Source: Larix kaempferi
Lineage: Eukaryota > Streptophyta > Pinopsida > Pinales > Pinaceae
Assembly: GCA_027924585.1 (NCBI GenBank)
Contig: BSBM01000877.1
Span: 7,441,501 to 7,505,500 of the forward strand
Length of the DNA: 64,000 bases
Reading direction: 5' to 3'
Part shown: positions 21,849 through 32,375 of the stretch, piece after piece
Numbering within the stretch: the stretch's first letter is position 1
Layout of the letters: each line of letters begins with the position of its first letter
Notes under the pieces: model-generated
Databases searched by the model: none
Seen by the model: only the letters and a program-made list of their open reading frames with translations
Told to the model about the DNA's origin: nothing
Made by a program: the position numbers and the translations under genes

Positions 21849-24744
21849 GTGTGCAAGCGAATGACACAGAGGTCCTTTGTTGACAAAGAGTTCATGGTCG
21901 AAGAGATTGTGAAGTTGTTCAAACACGGAGGAATTAACGAATTAGTGAGAACCCTAAGCAAGAAATTCATCACAGAATCAGAGCAAGATCCAAGGAGATC
22001 ACCAAGACATGGCCCCTCAATGCAAGACAAAGGAAAAAATCCAATAGTGCCGAGATCAAAGCTACCGCATACAAGTTCGGTAGGACCAAATAAACCCATT
22101 GCAGATAAAGAGATATCTCTAACTATGACACCGGACTATATCTCGCTGCATGCAGTGGATGCACCGGCCATTAAACTACTCAAGAGTCCAAAGTATGAGA
22201 TACCACTCTCGCCGATATCAAAACATGTTGAGGTGGACAAAAATATATTGGGAAAGTTTCCAAAATGTAAATGGGAGGACTATGATTTCCTAGCAATGCA
22301 AAAGGACAAGCCCACTGAACCAAGGTTCCCATAGTTCTAGCTCAACAAATACATGTGCTGGAAGAAGACTGCAAGGGGAGAACTGACTTTGGTTGTCAAA
22401 ATTTGGTTGTCCGGAGTAGTCAATTCAAGGCTTCTCAACCTGCTCAGACTCCCACATTTCAACAAATCACCGGAGCTCAACGCTGTGGTGCAAACTCTTA
22501 TGGCTCGCATCCACCAGGGATATTTATGGATGGACTAGAATATCGACTTGACAATCGACTTAATCCATCGGATAACTAGATTGAGCAAAAGGGGAGAAGA
22601 CCCAAGGAAGTTCTTTCAGGGAAAAACAAAGGATAAAGAGGTAGTTGCATTAATGAAGCAAACACAGTCTGTTGTAAAAGGGAAGCAAGGCTTCCAGACA
22701 GACGACATAAAGGATCAGGCAATAAAATTTGTCACACATCTGTTAGCAGGTAAGATTTTAAGAAAATGCAAACCGCTAGAAGTCAATGCGGGCACAGTAC
22801 TACTTGGCGCTGTAGCCGCCAAGGGAGAAGAATTCAATTGGTGTCAATTTCTACTAAATGAGTTCCTAGAGGAACTGAATGATACGCAAATCAATGGTGG
22901 ATACTTCCACTTCACCTGGCTAATCGTCTTGATCGCCTTCCTGGGATGGAGGGAGCCGAAGCATTATGTGAGAGTAATCACTGACACTTTGGACTGCAGA
23001 GGTGCTCGCTTTCAGAATCTATGGGCAAATTTGAATCCCGACAGATAGCACAAGACAGCACTAGTCTTCTATACATATTATGACCAGCTACGTGGGGCCA
23101 TCATGCTTACACCTTGCATACTAAAGCAAGTAACAAGCAAATATATCCACATTATCAATTTTTATGCTGCAATGAAATGCATCTCCATTTCAGCTAAAGC
23201 GCAAATGAAGAATGCTGATTGGTACCTAGGAAATTGCCATATGTACGAGGAAGATATTGAGAATATTATGAAAGAATGGCCAGCTGAATTCTGAGTTGAG
23301 GTCGTGGATATCCAAAGTGATTCTGATGAAGATAAACCTATCCCCTGTCCCATATAAGTAGAAGATAAAGAGTCAATCAAAAGGAAGGACAGTGGGAGTT
23401 CTTCGAGGCACAAGGAAAAAAGGAAGAAGCAAAAATCACATAAAGACCAATTAGACACAATGCTTCACGAAGATGACTACTTAATGATCGCCGCGAAGGT
23501 CACTGAACAAATGGAGGAACTTTCGACAGACAAAGAGAAGAAGGAAAAGGAAATTCAAGACAGCTTAAACCAGAACTTGACTACACTGCAAGGGATATCC
23601 CAAAAATTTGATGAAGTAAGCAGAAGATTACCCTTGCACCATGAGACAATAGCTGAAAAAGGATCTGCGGGAACTTCACAGTAGCAAATCATGGTTCCCT
23701 CAAGGTCCCGTGTTGTCCATTTACAACCACTATCTATAAGATTGCCATTACCTGATCTAGCAATGCTAGATACAAAGAATTTAGAGCGCGTGGAGCTTGA
23801 TCTTGCAAAGATACCATTGCCAGGACTACATTACTTCCAGACACAAGTCCGCAAAGAAATGCATGACAGAACCATAGAAGCACTGAAAGGACAGGTAGAG
23901 TTGCAAGCATCTAACAAGAAACTTGAGGAAGATAGCTCACAGAGTACTATGCAATTACAGGATGAAATATATCATCAACTGAGATTGGAGACCACAATCA
24001 CTGTGGTTGCAGATAATATAGATGAATTTGAAATACAAATAGAACCAGTAGATACTATTGTAAAGATTGGCGATTTGGTTAATAGTCTTAAGAATGAGAA
24101 GGAAGACATGGAGATTCTCCATGAGTCTAAAATTGCTGCCCTAAAACACAGATCAATCCACAGACTCCACCAAATGAACTGTAGTTAAGACAGGGAGGCA
24201 CAGAATATTGCTACTGAAGTAACTAAGTGCCAGAGTCTACTGGAAGCAGCATTGAAGGCATTTAACGCCCTCGAAGAAGACCAACAATTACTGGAAGTAA
24301 GGAAGGAAGTGAAAGAAAAACAAGAATCACTAAAAAAGATGGGTGAGAAGGTTAAGGCGCTAACAGCTAGAGAGAAACTCCTCAAATACAGAGAAATCAA
24401 TAACCTAAAGAAGGAAGTTAAAGCATTGCGTGAGAAGGAAACAGAAATGGGTGATAAGTCGCAGCCATTATTAGAGGAAGCTGGCATGATCTCGCAAGAG
24501 ATCGAAGATAAGTTAAAGGAACTGAACCAGAACCAAGAGCAGGTGGAAGGCCAGATCGGCCATGAGATAACACTTGAGATGATAGAAATAGTTGGGCAAA
24601 TTGAACAAGATACGAAGACCACGGTAGAAAAGCTGATGGAAACATTCAACGAGTTCGATGTGAAGATTAGCCCACAATCGGAGGAACACCTTCAAGGAGT
24701 TGCAAGTGGCTTGAAGGGAGAGCCACATGTAAGTGTTAGGGACC
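21849..24744 (+). pseudogene. Extra ORF after integrase in element B, conserved with element C, coiled-coil C-terminus
   Basis: Several broken frames make one long region of about 950 codons. N-terminal part: basic linker and ISLHAVDAPAIKLLKSPKYE. Middle: LLNLLRLPHFNKSPELNAVV, HQGYLWMD, DLIHRITRLSKRGEDPRKFF, LAGKILRKCKPLEVNAG, CQFLLNEFLEELNDTQING and WLIVLIAFLGWREPKHYV. C-terminal part (24252-24740): Glu/Lys heptads typical of coiled coil. Element C carries the same order on the minus strand (33892-36811). Known plant Ty3 groups can have an extra ORF between integrase and 3' LTR, often called env-like; I see no signal peptide and only one weak hydrophobic stretch, so an envelope role is not supported. 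I do not recognise the family. Confidence 0.65.
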
Positions 24745-26241
24745 TGTTGCGCCTGGCCCAGAGGGGGCATTTTTTAACAGGAAGAATTTTGAGAACTGTG
24801 GAGCTAAGCGCATTTAAGTTTGAACAATTTTGGGATAAATTTGGTATGATACGATGTTGCACGCAGCATAGTGTCGAAAGAGCTACGAGGTTGGTGTTGC
24901 GAGGAGTACAGTGCCACAATGTGCCACATCGATGGAGATCCAGCTAAGCAGAGCATGGACAAATGAAGGCAGTTATTTTGGTTAGGTCACAGAAGACCTA
25001 TTTTTGGCAAAGATCGTCGATAACTACCAAGCGGTGGGTAGGTGCAGATCGGAGGTAGGTGACTAATCACAACAAATAGAAGACTACTACTACTCGAACT
25101 AGTCATCTAAGGCTGTGAAAGAAGGAACAGCTCGACAAAAGTAACCTATTGGCGTGTGCGTAACGAAGATCCACTTCCAAATACCAGTAGTTCAGTTTTG
25201 CGAAAACCGTGATAGTTTTGTAAACTTAAGGGTTTGGCTGTCGAAAATGTAAAGACATGACCTACAGGTCTTGATCTATAAATAAGGAAATTTTGTAAAG
25301 GAAAGGGTTAACTCTTTGTTTTTTTTATTAGTATTGAATATTGTTAGATCTATCAGATTGAAGCATTGTAAAGGCTCTGCAGCTGAGTGCGCAGAGACCT
25401 AATTTTGAGAGAGAGAAAGAGAAGAGCATCTGCAGCTGAGTGCACAGATGAAGAACTGTTGTACCCTTTCCTAAGATAATAAACAACAGTTCTTGTGGAC
25501 GTAGCTTCCCATCCGGGGGGGTGAACTATGTTAAAACATTGTGTCATGTGATTGCTGTGTATGATTATCATTAATTTGTGATCTAATTTACTTACAGTGT
25601 ATGCATGAAGTTACTATTGTCTGTTATATGTTTACTGATATCTGTGTTCACCATGGAAAGGATGGAATGAGATGCTAGTAGTTCATCTATGGAGGAATAT
25701 TTACAGTAAAGAACCTATAATTTCTCAATTGAATGGATCTATGAGATAACCACACAACGATTGGTTAGAGTTGAATCGCGATATCAAACACACAACACTG
25801 CGCATCTCACATATTTGCATAAGTTATAATGTTTATTAAGCTATCAAGCTAAGTAATGATGAATGATTAAGGATTATCGAATAAAGTTGAATAGAAGTGA
25901 TCATATCTCATAACCCACTACACAGCTTGTGAACGCGCTGAGGGTGCAAATATCTTTGTTCCTGAAGATACTCGACACGGAGTAGAAGACTTCGCGCAGT
26001 CATTGACTGCGGCGCGCATTCTATCACCACGCTGCGCATTCACAAGCTGAAACACTTGCATCACGAGGTTGTGGAAACCTGCTTCTGCAACCACCCCCTC
26101 CAACTTCGCCTTGGGTGAGACCTCAAGCTGCTTTAAGTCTGTTTTCGAAAGGGCTGGTGAATAGGGTTTTTGTTGGTATCTTGTACCGCGAAGTACCTGG
26201 GTCTACATTGGAAAACCTATAGAACAATGTTGCGACCAACA
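24745..26241 (+). repeat. 3' LTR of element B
   Basis: 1497 bp, starts TGTTGCGCCTGG, ends GCGACCAACA; TATA box at 25277-25284. The 30 bases before it (gagccacatgtaagtgttagg) are conserved before the 3' LTR of element C and probably hold the plus-strand priming site. Confidence 0.92.
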
Positions 26242-26246
26242 TTTTA

Positions 26247-26366
26247 CCATTTCTGACTTTATGAGTGATTACTGATTCAATTCTTCTTCTTCTTCTTCTC
26301 TGCAATTCTTGAATGAGATTAGTGAGATTTACTCTAGCTTTGTGATCTATCCTATAAAATATCACA
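26247..26366 (+). repeat. 5' LTR of element D, second part
   Basis: Continues the D LTR after element B and its TTTTA copy: agtgattactgattcaattc, (ttc)n and tataaaatatcaca, matching 29150-29264 of the 3' LTR. Confidence 0.9.
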
Positions 26367-26378
26367 TGGTATCAAAGC
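26367..26378 (+). promoter_or_regulatory. Primer binding site of element D (initiator-Met type)
   Basis: TGGTATCAAAGC directly after the 5' LTR; one mismatch from the TGGTATCAGAGC site used by most plant copia elements. Confidence 0.85.
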
Positions 26379-26699
26379 TGGAGCCAACTATTCAAATTTC
26401 AACAACAACAGTTGCAGCAATTCATTGAGCAGCTATTTTCATTGAGCACCAGAAGCCTCTGGATTTCCACAGCAATTCCTGGTGCAATTGTCTTGAATTC
26501 ACTGGAGCAATCTAGTGAGCTCTAGACAGGTGTGACGGATCTAGTCACATTTTCTCATTGTCCTAAGGCAGTGTTCATTCGAATTTGCAACAAATATCCA
26601 TCAACAATTTCATTTGTTTTACAGCTTTATTCCATCATTCAAATTCAACACTAATATGGATCTCCATTGTTTTTACAGGTTATTTGAATTTCTCTACAG

Positions 26700-27236
26700 T
26701 TGCAGCAGTTTCCTGCAGTTGTAGCAATTTCGAATTTTTCTGCAGTTGCAACAATTTCGATGTTTTCTGTAGTTGCAGCAATTTCGATGTTTTCTGTAGT
26801 TGCAGTAGTAGATTCGAATTCTGCAACAACTTCCATGGATATAAAAACAGTTCCTTCTCTCTTTCCACTGGTCTATGATGAGTGGAAACCAAGGATGACA
26901 ACATACTTGAATAGATATGGTCTTTTCGATATGTGTATTGGTGTTAAGAGATATTTTTCTTCCTATGAAGAGGAAGAAGATTGGCTAGATGATTGTGACA
27001 AAGCCTCAACAACAATATGTGTTGCTATGATTTCCAAATTGAGGTACCTCATTAATACTGTTGAACATCCAAGTGATACCTGGAATAGATTGGACATATT
27101 ATTTGGAAAGAAGAAGGAAGAGGATGATGTTATCCATTTGGAGAACAAGCTCAGTAATACTGCCTCCAGTGCTCTCTCTATTCATGATTCAGCCTCTATC
27201 ATCTCTCATGATGTAGTTGTTCAAGATGAAGTCTAA
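26700..27236 (+). CDS. Gag-like protein of element D
   Basis: 178-codon frame. The first 40 residues come from three near-identical 27-bp repeats (26710-26805, phrase atttcgatgttttctg) and are hydrophobic; the natural start may be the later Met in TSMDIKTVP. The rest, LVYDEWKPRMTTYLNRYGLF, a Glu/Asp-rich block, and LINTVEHPSDTWNRLDILF, resembles the N-terminal gag domain of copia elements (W..RM..YL...., ...T.....W..L...F). There is no zinc knuckle. It ends before any protease. Confidence 0.5.
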   Translation: MQQFPAVVAISNFSAVATISMFSVVAAISMFSVVAVVDSNSATTSMDIKTVPSLFPLVYDEWKPRMTTYLNRYGLFDMCIGVKRYFSSYEEEEDWLDDCDKASTTICVAMISKLRYLINTVEHPSDTWNRLDILFGKKKEEDDVIHLENKLSNTASSALSIHDSASIISHDVVVQDEV

Positions 27237-27245
27237 ATACAAGAC

Positions 27246-28345
27246 ATGGTATCAAGATCTACCATAGCAAAAGGTGTTGTAAACCACAAGTTGAAACTCT
27301 ACGAGTTCTCTCACTTTCTACCACTCTCCAAACAATCTACTCTTCACACACATGCAAATGAAGAGAGTAGACTATGGCATGAAAGTAACACAACTGATGG
27401 AGTTGATGCATATTCTGATTCGAATTCTGAGCAAGAGATGTCAGCTACTACTCTAGAAGTTGAAGAGGCTTTCAAAATATCTACTTCCCATGATCCCATT
27501 GATGTGCAAGATGATTCAACCTACTGAGTATTTTGGAGGTAAAATTAGATTTTGGAGGTGATGAATTCCTCCTCCTTGATCAAATGCTTCCTATGAAATC
27601 CTATTTGGTCATTGGCACATGTTTTCATAGTTTCACCGAAGTTGGAAGACACAATCATTCGCTTGGGTTCAAGTCTCATGCATATCCTTGTGATTTTGGT
27701 TTTGATCTCACCCCTACTGGTTCAAACGAGATCATAAGAAGCCATATATCAATTCTTGGATCTGATTTGAAGTCCAAGCCACCACCATCATGTATTAGTT
27801 CATTTGGTTATGATCTCACCTATTTCGATTCAAAGGAGATATCAAGGAAATACATACAAATTGATGGAGTTGATTCTACCTCAGCTGGTTTGAATCACAT
27901 GCTCCATAAGGATCTTCATATTTTTGGATTTGTTCTCACCATGCTTGGTAGGAAGAGCAAGTTCAAGAAGCCTCCAGATTTGCTTGCATCCATTGTTGGA
28001 GAACTCAAGAACATGTTTTTGGAGCATGATCCACTTCTTCCCAAGGGGAAGATAACTCTTTTTGAGAAAATGCTAGATCCAGATCCACAAGAACCTGAAT
28101 ATCTAGCACCTGACAGTGAAGATGAGCGAATGGGATATCCAGATCCACAAGAACTTGATGATATTGCACCTGATGATCCTCCTCTTCCTATATGGGAAAC
28201 CACTACTCTTATATATGTCGTAGATCTTGTTGGAGATCCACTTGATTCGAGGAGAACTAGATCTGATTTTCAAAATGGAAGGTTTCATCCTAATTCTCAC
28301 ATTACTGATCCATTTCTTGTCGATAGATCTTTCTTCGATGGATAA
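27246..28345 (+). CDS. Second ORF of element D, function unknown
   Basis: Two adjacent open frames, 27246-27527 (93 codons) and 27533-28345 (270 codons), fill the rest of the internal region. The second contains three diverged repeats built around GFDLTPTGSNEIIRSHI, GYDLTYFDSKEISRKYI and GFVLTMLGRKSK, spaced about 40-60 residues, then a Pro/Asp-rich section with two copies of a DPQE..-IAPD/LAPD phrase. No protease, integrase or RT motif. A 270-codon frame kept open in an element whose neighbours are full of stops is notable. I know no family for it. Confidence 0.45.
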
Positions 28346-28548
28346 GTCCACTTACCTTTCAGGGTGAGTGATATACATGATTGATTACCTTCTACAGTCT
28401 ATATTGAGGGGGGGCTTTATTCCCACTGGGCTTTCCCTCTTTCCTCAATTTATTTATTTAAATTGTTGTACAGGGTGACCTTTGTCTTAGTTACTAGGGC
28501 CCTACCAATTTTTAGTTACTTCCTCATAGTTTGGCTTGCAGGGGGGGG

Positions 28549-29264
28549 TGTTGGAATATTTTCACCATTATTTTTATATTTGTGTGCTTTGCATGCATGC
28601 ATCTAGTCATTAATATGGTAGTCTCCCAGCACCTAGTCCCCAGTTTTTTAGCCCCACGAGCCCATTTTTGCTCAGTTATATCCCTCCTATCCACATATGC
28701 ACCCTTTTTTCCATCAATGGAGTAAAAATGAGCCCTCTTCCACCTATTTAGGACTTACATCTATTAGTTCCGTGATTAGTGGATCAGTTCCTTGATTTGA
28801 GGATTGATTGCTCAATTAACTAATTGAAGCACTTAGATAGACACCTACAAATACTAGTTCATATCTACTGACTACTGGTAGCTTCTCATGCACCCACATT
28901 GGAGTCCCTTCCCTATATTTGTGCCACATGCACTAGTTAGACTCAGTTAGACTCATTTGACTGATATTTGACTATTTGTGACTACTACCACTGATTGGGT
29001 GATTTCTCCAATGCTATCCAAGCCACACATTGAGGAGAATTTGAATTAGATTAGGTGTATTCAAATTCATTTGATTGTATTGAGTTATTATTCAGTTTCA
29101 CAGTGCCATTTTACAGCTGATGTATGATTATAGTGTAGATTTTTCCATTTCTGAGTTTTTGAGTGATTACTGATTCAATTCTTCTTCTTCTTCTTCTATG
29201 CAATTCTTGAGTGATATTAGTGATATTTACTCTAGCTGTGTGATCTATCCTGTAAAATATCACA
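28549..29264 (+). repeat. 3' LTR of element D
   Basis: 716 bp, TGTTGGAATATT to AATATCACA, preceded by a run of nine G (polypurine tract within 28536-28548) and followed by ATGAG. Confidence 0.92.
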
Positions 29265-29269
29265 ATGAG

Positions 29270-30140
29270 ACTATATGGGAGTTTGATCAAAAATTTAAAG
29301 CACTATTAGATCAAGTGAGTTTCGACATAGCACCGCAACAACATCAGGAATGGTTAATAGCCACGTTGTTGCCCCATATCAGGATACCACTCATGCAACA
29401 AAAAGTAGCATCGCAAATAGAGGCATTAGAAATTGCGATGAAGATAGAGGCTTCACCCATAGGAGAAACTAGCATAGGGATGGTAAAAATACAAACCCAT
29501 CTAGCAAACTTGACGTTACAGTTGCAAGACATCAAGAAAGGAAAAGAAACCAGAGAAGAGGTTTGGTGTACAAAGTGTAAGGGAGAAGGACATTCCAAGG
29601 AACATTGCCCTATATATCAAGATTACATCGCTAGTGGAGCACCAAACCCATTGAATCAACGACAAGGTCCATGGTGTGAAATTTTTTGATGCAGAAGACA
29701 TCGCCCAGAAGACTGTTACCTACTTCAGAAATATGTGCAGACACCTAAAATCCTATACTGTACATTCTATAAGTCAGTTGGCCATAATGATAGTAAATGT
29801 AGAGCGTATGGTCCCATGATAGAAAGAAAACATGATGTTTATAGAGTTCAAGAAGAAACACAAAAAACTAATGAAAATGCGTAGTATGATCAAGGCACAT
29901 ACAAAGGATGTGGTGGATTCAGAGGAAGAGGACGCAACACTCGAAAACAAGGAAGAGGTCAGAGTTTATGCTATAACTATGCTCAACCAGGACATCTAAC
30001 AAGGGATTGTCAGAACGCTTGTACTACCTGTAAATATTGTAATTCATTTGACCACGTCATTGAGGCGTGTTCTATGTTGCAAAAAAAATGCAAGAGAAAA
30101 TACCAGAAGCGTAGAATCAGAATGTACAGATGACGAAATT
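29270..30140 (+). pseudogene. Gag of element A, second part, with zinc knuckles
   Basis: Continues gag after D: IWEFDQKFKALLDQVSFDIA, HQEWLIATLLPHIRIPLMQQ, then knuckle motifs CTKCKGEGHSKEHC (well preserved C-x2-C-x4-H-x4-C), RHRPEDC, GHNDSKC, CYNYAQPGHLTRDC and CKYCNSFDHVIEAC. RG-rich spacer at about 29905-29960 as in B. Stops at 29688 and later break it. Confidence 0.75.
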
Positions 30141-30640
30141 TGAAGAATGAAACAAAGATCACAAGATCCATGTTGTGACACGAAGCAGAGCTACGATAAG
30201 TGGATATCAGCGAACTGAATCTTAGACTTCTGAGGACCTCACCACACAACAGAAACCTACTGAATGGGATTGGATAAGAAAAGTGGCTGAAAATATGCCT
30301 GCCTTCAACCTTAACAAAGAAAAAGAAGCCTTCGTGGAGACCAAAAAAGTCTTACAAAGTTCAGAACCTGTGACCCCGAGAGTCCAGTTGCGAAGTGAAT
30401 CAGCGCCTGTTGTGGATATGCCAATTTCATATGATGGATCACAGATTGAAACAAAACCCATAAGTCTCATTGTGCAGTTCCTACAGAGCTGCATGAATTT
30501 GTTAAAGCATGGAAATGCCTTAGCAAAGATACAAAGGCTATTCAGTCATTACGAGTAGCGTAGTGCCGTAAGCGAAGCACATAGAGCAGTTCACGATATC
30601 AAGAATAATAGAAGGACCAGAAGAGAGATGAGATTAAATG
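30141..30640 (+). pseudogene. Gag-protease linker of element A
   Basis: An open stretch, 30283-30558, contains VAENMPAFNLNKEKEAFVET and ISLIVQFLQSCMNLLKHGNA. No domain recognised. In B the corresponding region is largely degraded. Confidence 0.4.
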
Positions 30641-31190
30641 CACGGATCGAAGACTTTGAAATGGACCAGATCATTCTTGACTTAGGATCAGAAGTGAATG
30701 TATTGACAAAGAAGACATGTGAACAGATGGGAAAACCGAAGTTATCATGGTCACCGATATAGTTGAGGTTAGCCAATCAATGAAAGGTCATACCTTTTGG
30801 GAGACTATCTGATGTCCTTGTTGACATTGATGGAGTGTGAAGTAAAGCATACTTTGAATTTATTGAGATTATATATGACAACAATCCTTATCTTGCATTA
30901 TTAGGTATTGACTGGGCAATTGATAACCTTGCGATCATCCATCTCAAGAAAAAAAAGATGATATTTGAAGGATCATATTTCAGATTCATTGCACCTTTAC
31001 ACCCTACACAAGGACCTAGATATACTGAACTAGTAAGAGAAGAATGCAGAGCTCAAGAACTTGATCAGATCTACAAGATGACAGTGAATCAGGAAGACTA
31101 CATCAAACCTACCGATGATGGAACATTGAGATGGAGATGTGAAAGTTCCTGCATATCAGATACAGATGCAGGAATGGATAATTGGTAGAG
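30641..31190 (+). pseudogene. Retropepsin-like protease of element A
   Basis: IEDFEMDQIILDLGSEVNVL, later NNPYLALLGIDWAIDN. The active-site triad is DLG where retropepsins have DSG or DTG; B has DLR, so an ancestral Leu is possible or the site decayed. Stops at 30760, 30780 and 30838 break the frame. Confidence 0.65.
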
Positions 31191-31239
31191 CGGAATGAAT
31201 GAAGTCTCAGCATAATGATGTGCGCAGATCACAAAGTCA

Positions 31240-31760
31240 CTACGATGGATTGGAACAGAGGTAAACCAAATCCCTGCTTATAATGGTCTTGGAAATGTAC
31301 ATGCATTCTTTCATGAATATGTAGTTTCAGTTCCAGCATAGCATAATTTAGTTGCTCTAGAGATAGAACTGCACGTTGCACCTGCTAGATGGTGGGCTAC
31401 ACATAAAAAAAAACTTCAATACATGGGAATAATGTAAGCACATGTTGCAAATTAGATTTACAGAACAAACCGAGATGGTAAAAGTAAAATATAATGGACA
31501 TACTGACCCTAGAGACCACATAGAGTTGTGTTTGAAAGCTTGGATACATACACCTAAGCAAGAATGGGTGCACAGGTTTATACACACATTAGAAAAAATT
31601 CCAAAGAACTGGTACACAAAAGCTGAATTTCGCAGAGGCATAGGAGATTGGCACATATTGATTACTGACTTTCAATTTTGAGGATGATTGTCCAAGTATT
31701 AGTGAGGCTTTACAGATCATTAAAAAGAAGGTATTCGATGATACCCCGTTGCCAATATTT
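31240..31760 (+). pseudogene. Second gag-like module between protease and RT, element A
   Basis: Same order as in B: IPAYNGLGNVHAFFHEY, PARWWATHKK, then KYNGHTDPRDHIELCLKAW, FIHTLEKIPKNWYTKAEF, and a DCPSISEALQIIKKK end. Its presence in both copies, at the same place, rules out a private insertion in B. Confidence 0.6.
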
Positions 31761-31796
31761 GAACAACCGTAATGGGAAAAACAGTCAGAACATGCC

Positions 31797-32375
31797 TTGG
31801 GATGTTATAATGTTGCATTAGATGGGAACGAAAAAGAATATCTGTGTGATATAAACATACCAGAGCCCGAAGAAGAATGCAAAGTTGAGGGACCCGATTT
31901 AGAAATTCTAGAACTCAGTAGTCCTGTGAAGACTAGAAAGATCAATATTGGTACTGAGAAGGAACCGAAGTTCGCTTCTATAGGAGACTACTGGGATGTA
32001 GAAACAATAGGACATATAGCAGACCTACTGCACAAATATCAAGATCTATTTCCTACCAAGTTCTCTGAAATGAAAGGCATTCTAGGTGACTTGGGAGTTA
32101 TGAAAATAGCTCTCAAGCTAGATGCGAAGCCTATCAAGAAAAGACACTATAGATTGAATCCCAGATACAAAGAAAGAGTAAAATCAAAGATTGATAAGAT
32201 GCTTGATGCAGGAATTATTGAGCTAGTAGAAGAATCAAAATGGATAAGTCCCATGGTTATCCAAGATAAGAAAGCTAAAGGAGAAATCAAGATATGCGTA
32301 TATCTCAGAAAGTTAAATGATGCTTCGCTGCATGACCCATTTCCTACTCCATTTACAGATGAAGTACTAGATAAC
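31797..32375 (+). pseudogene. N-terminal part of RT, element A (cut by element C)
   Basis: Seen: LFPTKFSEMKGILGDLGVMK, AGIIELVEESKWISPMVI, LRKLNDASLHDPFPTPFTDE. The sequence ends at EVLDN, before the catalytic motifs, exactly where C's LTR begins (TGTTGGCTC at 32376). Its upstream linker (PEPEEECKVEG) matches the one in B. Confidence 0.8.

Larger units (their letters stand above)
12919..26241 (+). mobile_element. Ty3-type LTR retrotransposon B (structurally complete, coding capacity broken)
   Basis: 13,323 bp with LTRs 12919-14416 and 24745-26241 and a perfect TTTTA target duplication (12914-12918 and 26242-26246). It lies inside the 5' LTR of D. Internal order: N-terminal ORF, gag with CCHC knuckles, protease, second gag-like module, RT, RNase H, integrase with GPY/F-like tail, then a long extra ORF. 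Nearly every domain carries stops or frameshifts. I compared about 440 bp of the two LTRs by eye and saw about 20 differences, mostly transitions, so the insertion is not recent. It must be younger than D, and D younger than A. Confidence 0.92.
12310..29264 (+). mobile_element. Copia-type non-autonomous LTR retrotransposon D (contains element B)
   Basis: 5' LTR 12310-12918 plus 26247-26366 (split by B), 3' LTR 28549-29264 (716 bp), both starting TGTTGGAATATT and ending AATATCACA. Target duplication ATGAG is perfect. A primer site (26367) resembling initiator-Met tRNA and a G-run polypurine tract (28536-28548) complete the structure. The internal region of about 2.2 kb has a gag-like ORF and a second open ORF but no protease, integrase or RT, so D needed proteins from another element. 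Its 3' untranslated part resembles that of element E. Confidence 0.85.
8326..32375 (+). mobile_element. Ty3-type LTR retrotransposon A (outer element of the nest; 3' half missing)
   Basis: Seen: 5' LTR 8326-11121 (starts TGTTAGTCAAGG, ends GCCAACA), primer site at 11124, N-terminal ORF, gag, protease, a second gag-like module and the first part of RT. The body is split by element D (12310-29264) after gag codons and resumes at 29270 in the same gag sequence; D's target duplication ATGAG (12305-12309 and 29265-29269) proves the two halves are one element. A stops in RT just after FPTPFTDEVLDN, where the LTR of element C begins at 32376. RNase H, integrase and the 3' LTR are not found further on. 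Many stops and frameshifts show it is dead. Confidence 0.85.

Noticed and set aside
24185-24649. 154-codon minus-strand ORF opposite the coiled-coil region of element B
   Set aside because: Ser/Phe-rich mirror of a Glu/Lys coiled coil on the plus strand; a shadow frame.
21849-24744. Calling the extra ORF of elements B and C an envelope gene
   Set aside because: No signal peptide, cleavage site or clear membrane anchor; only its position is env-like.
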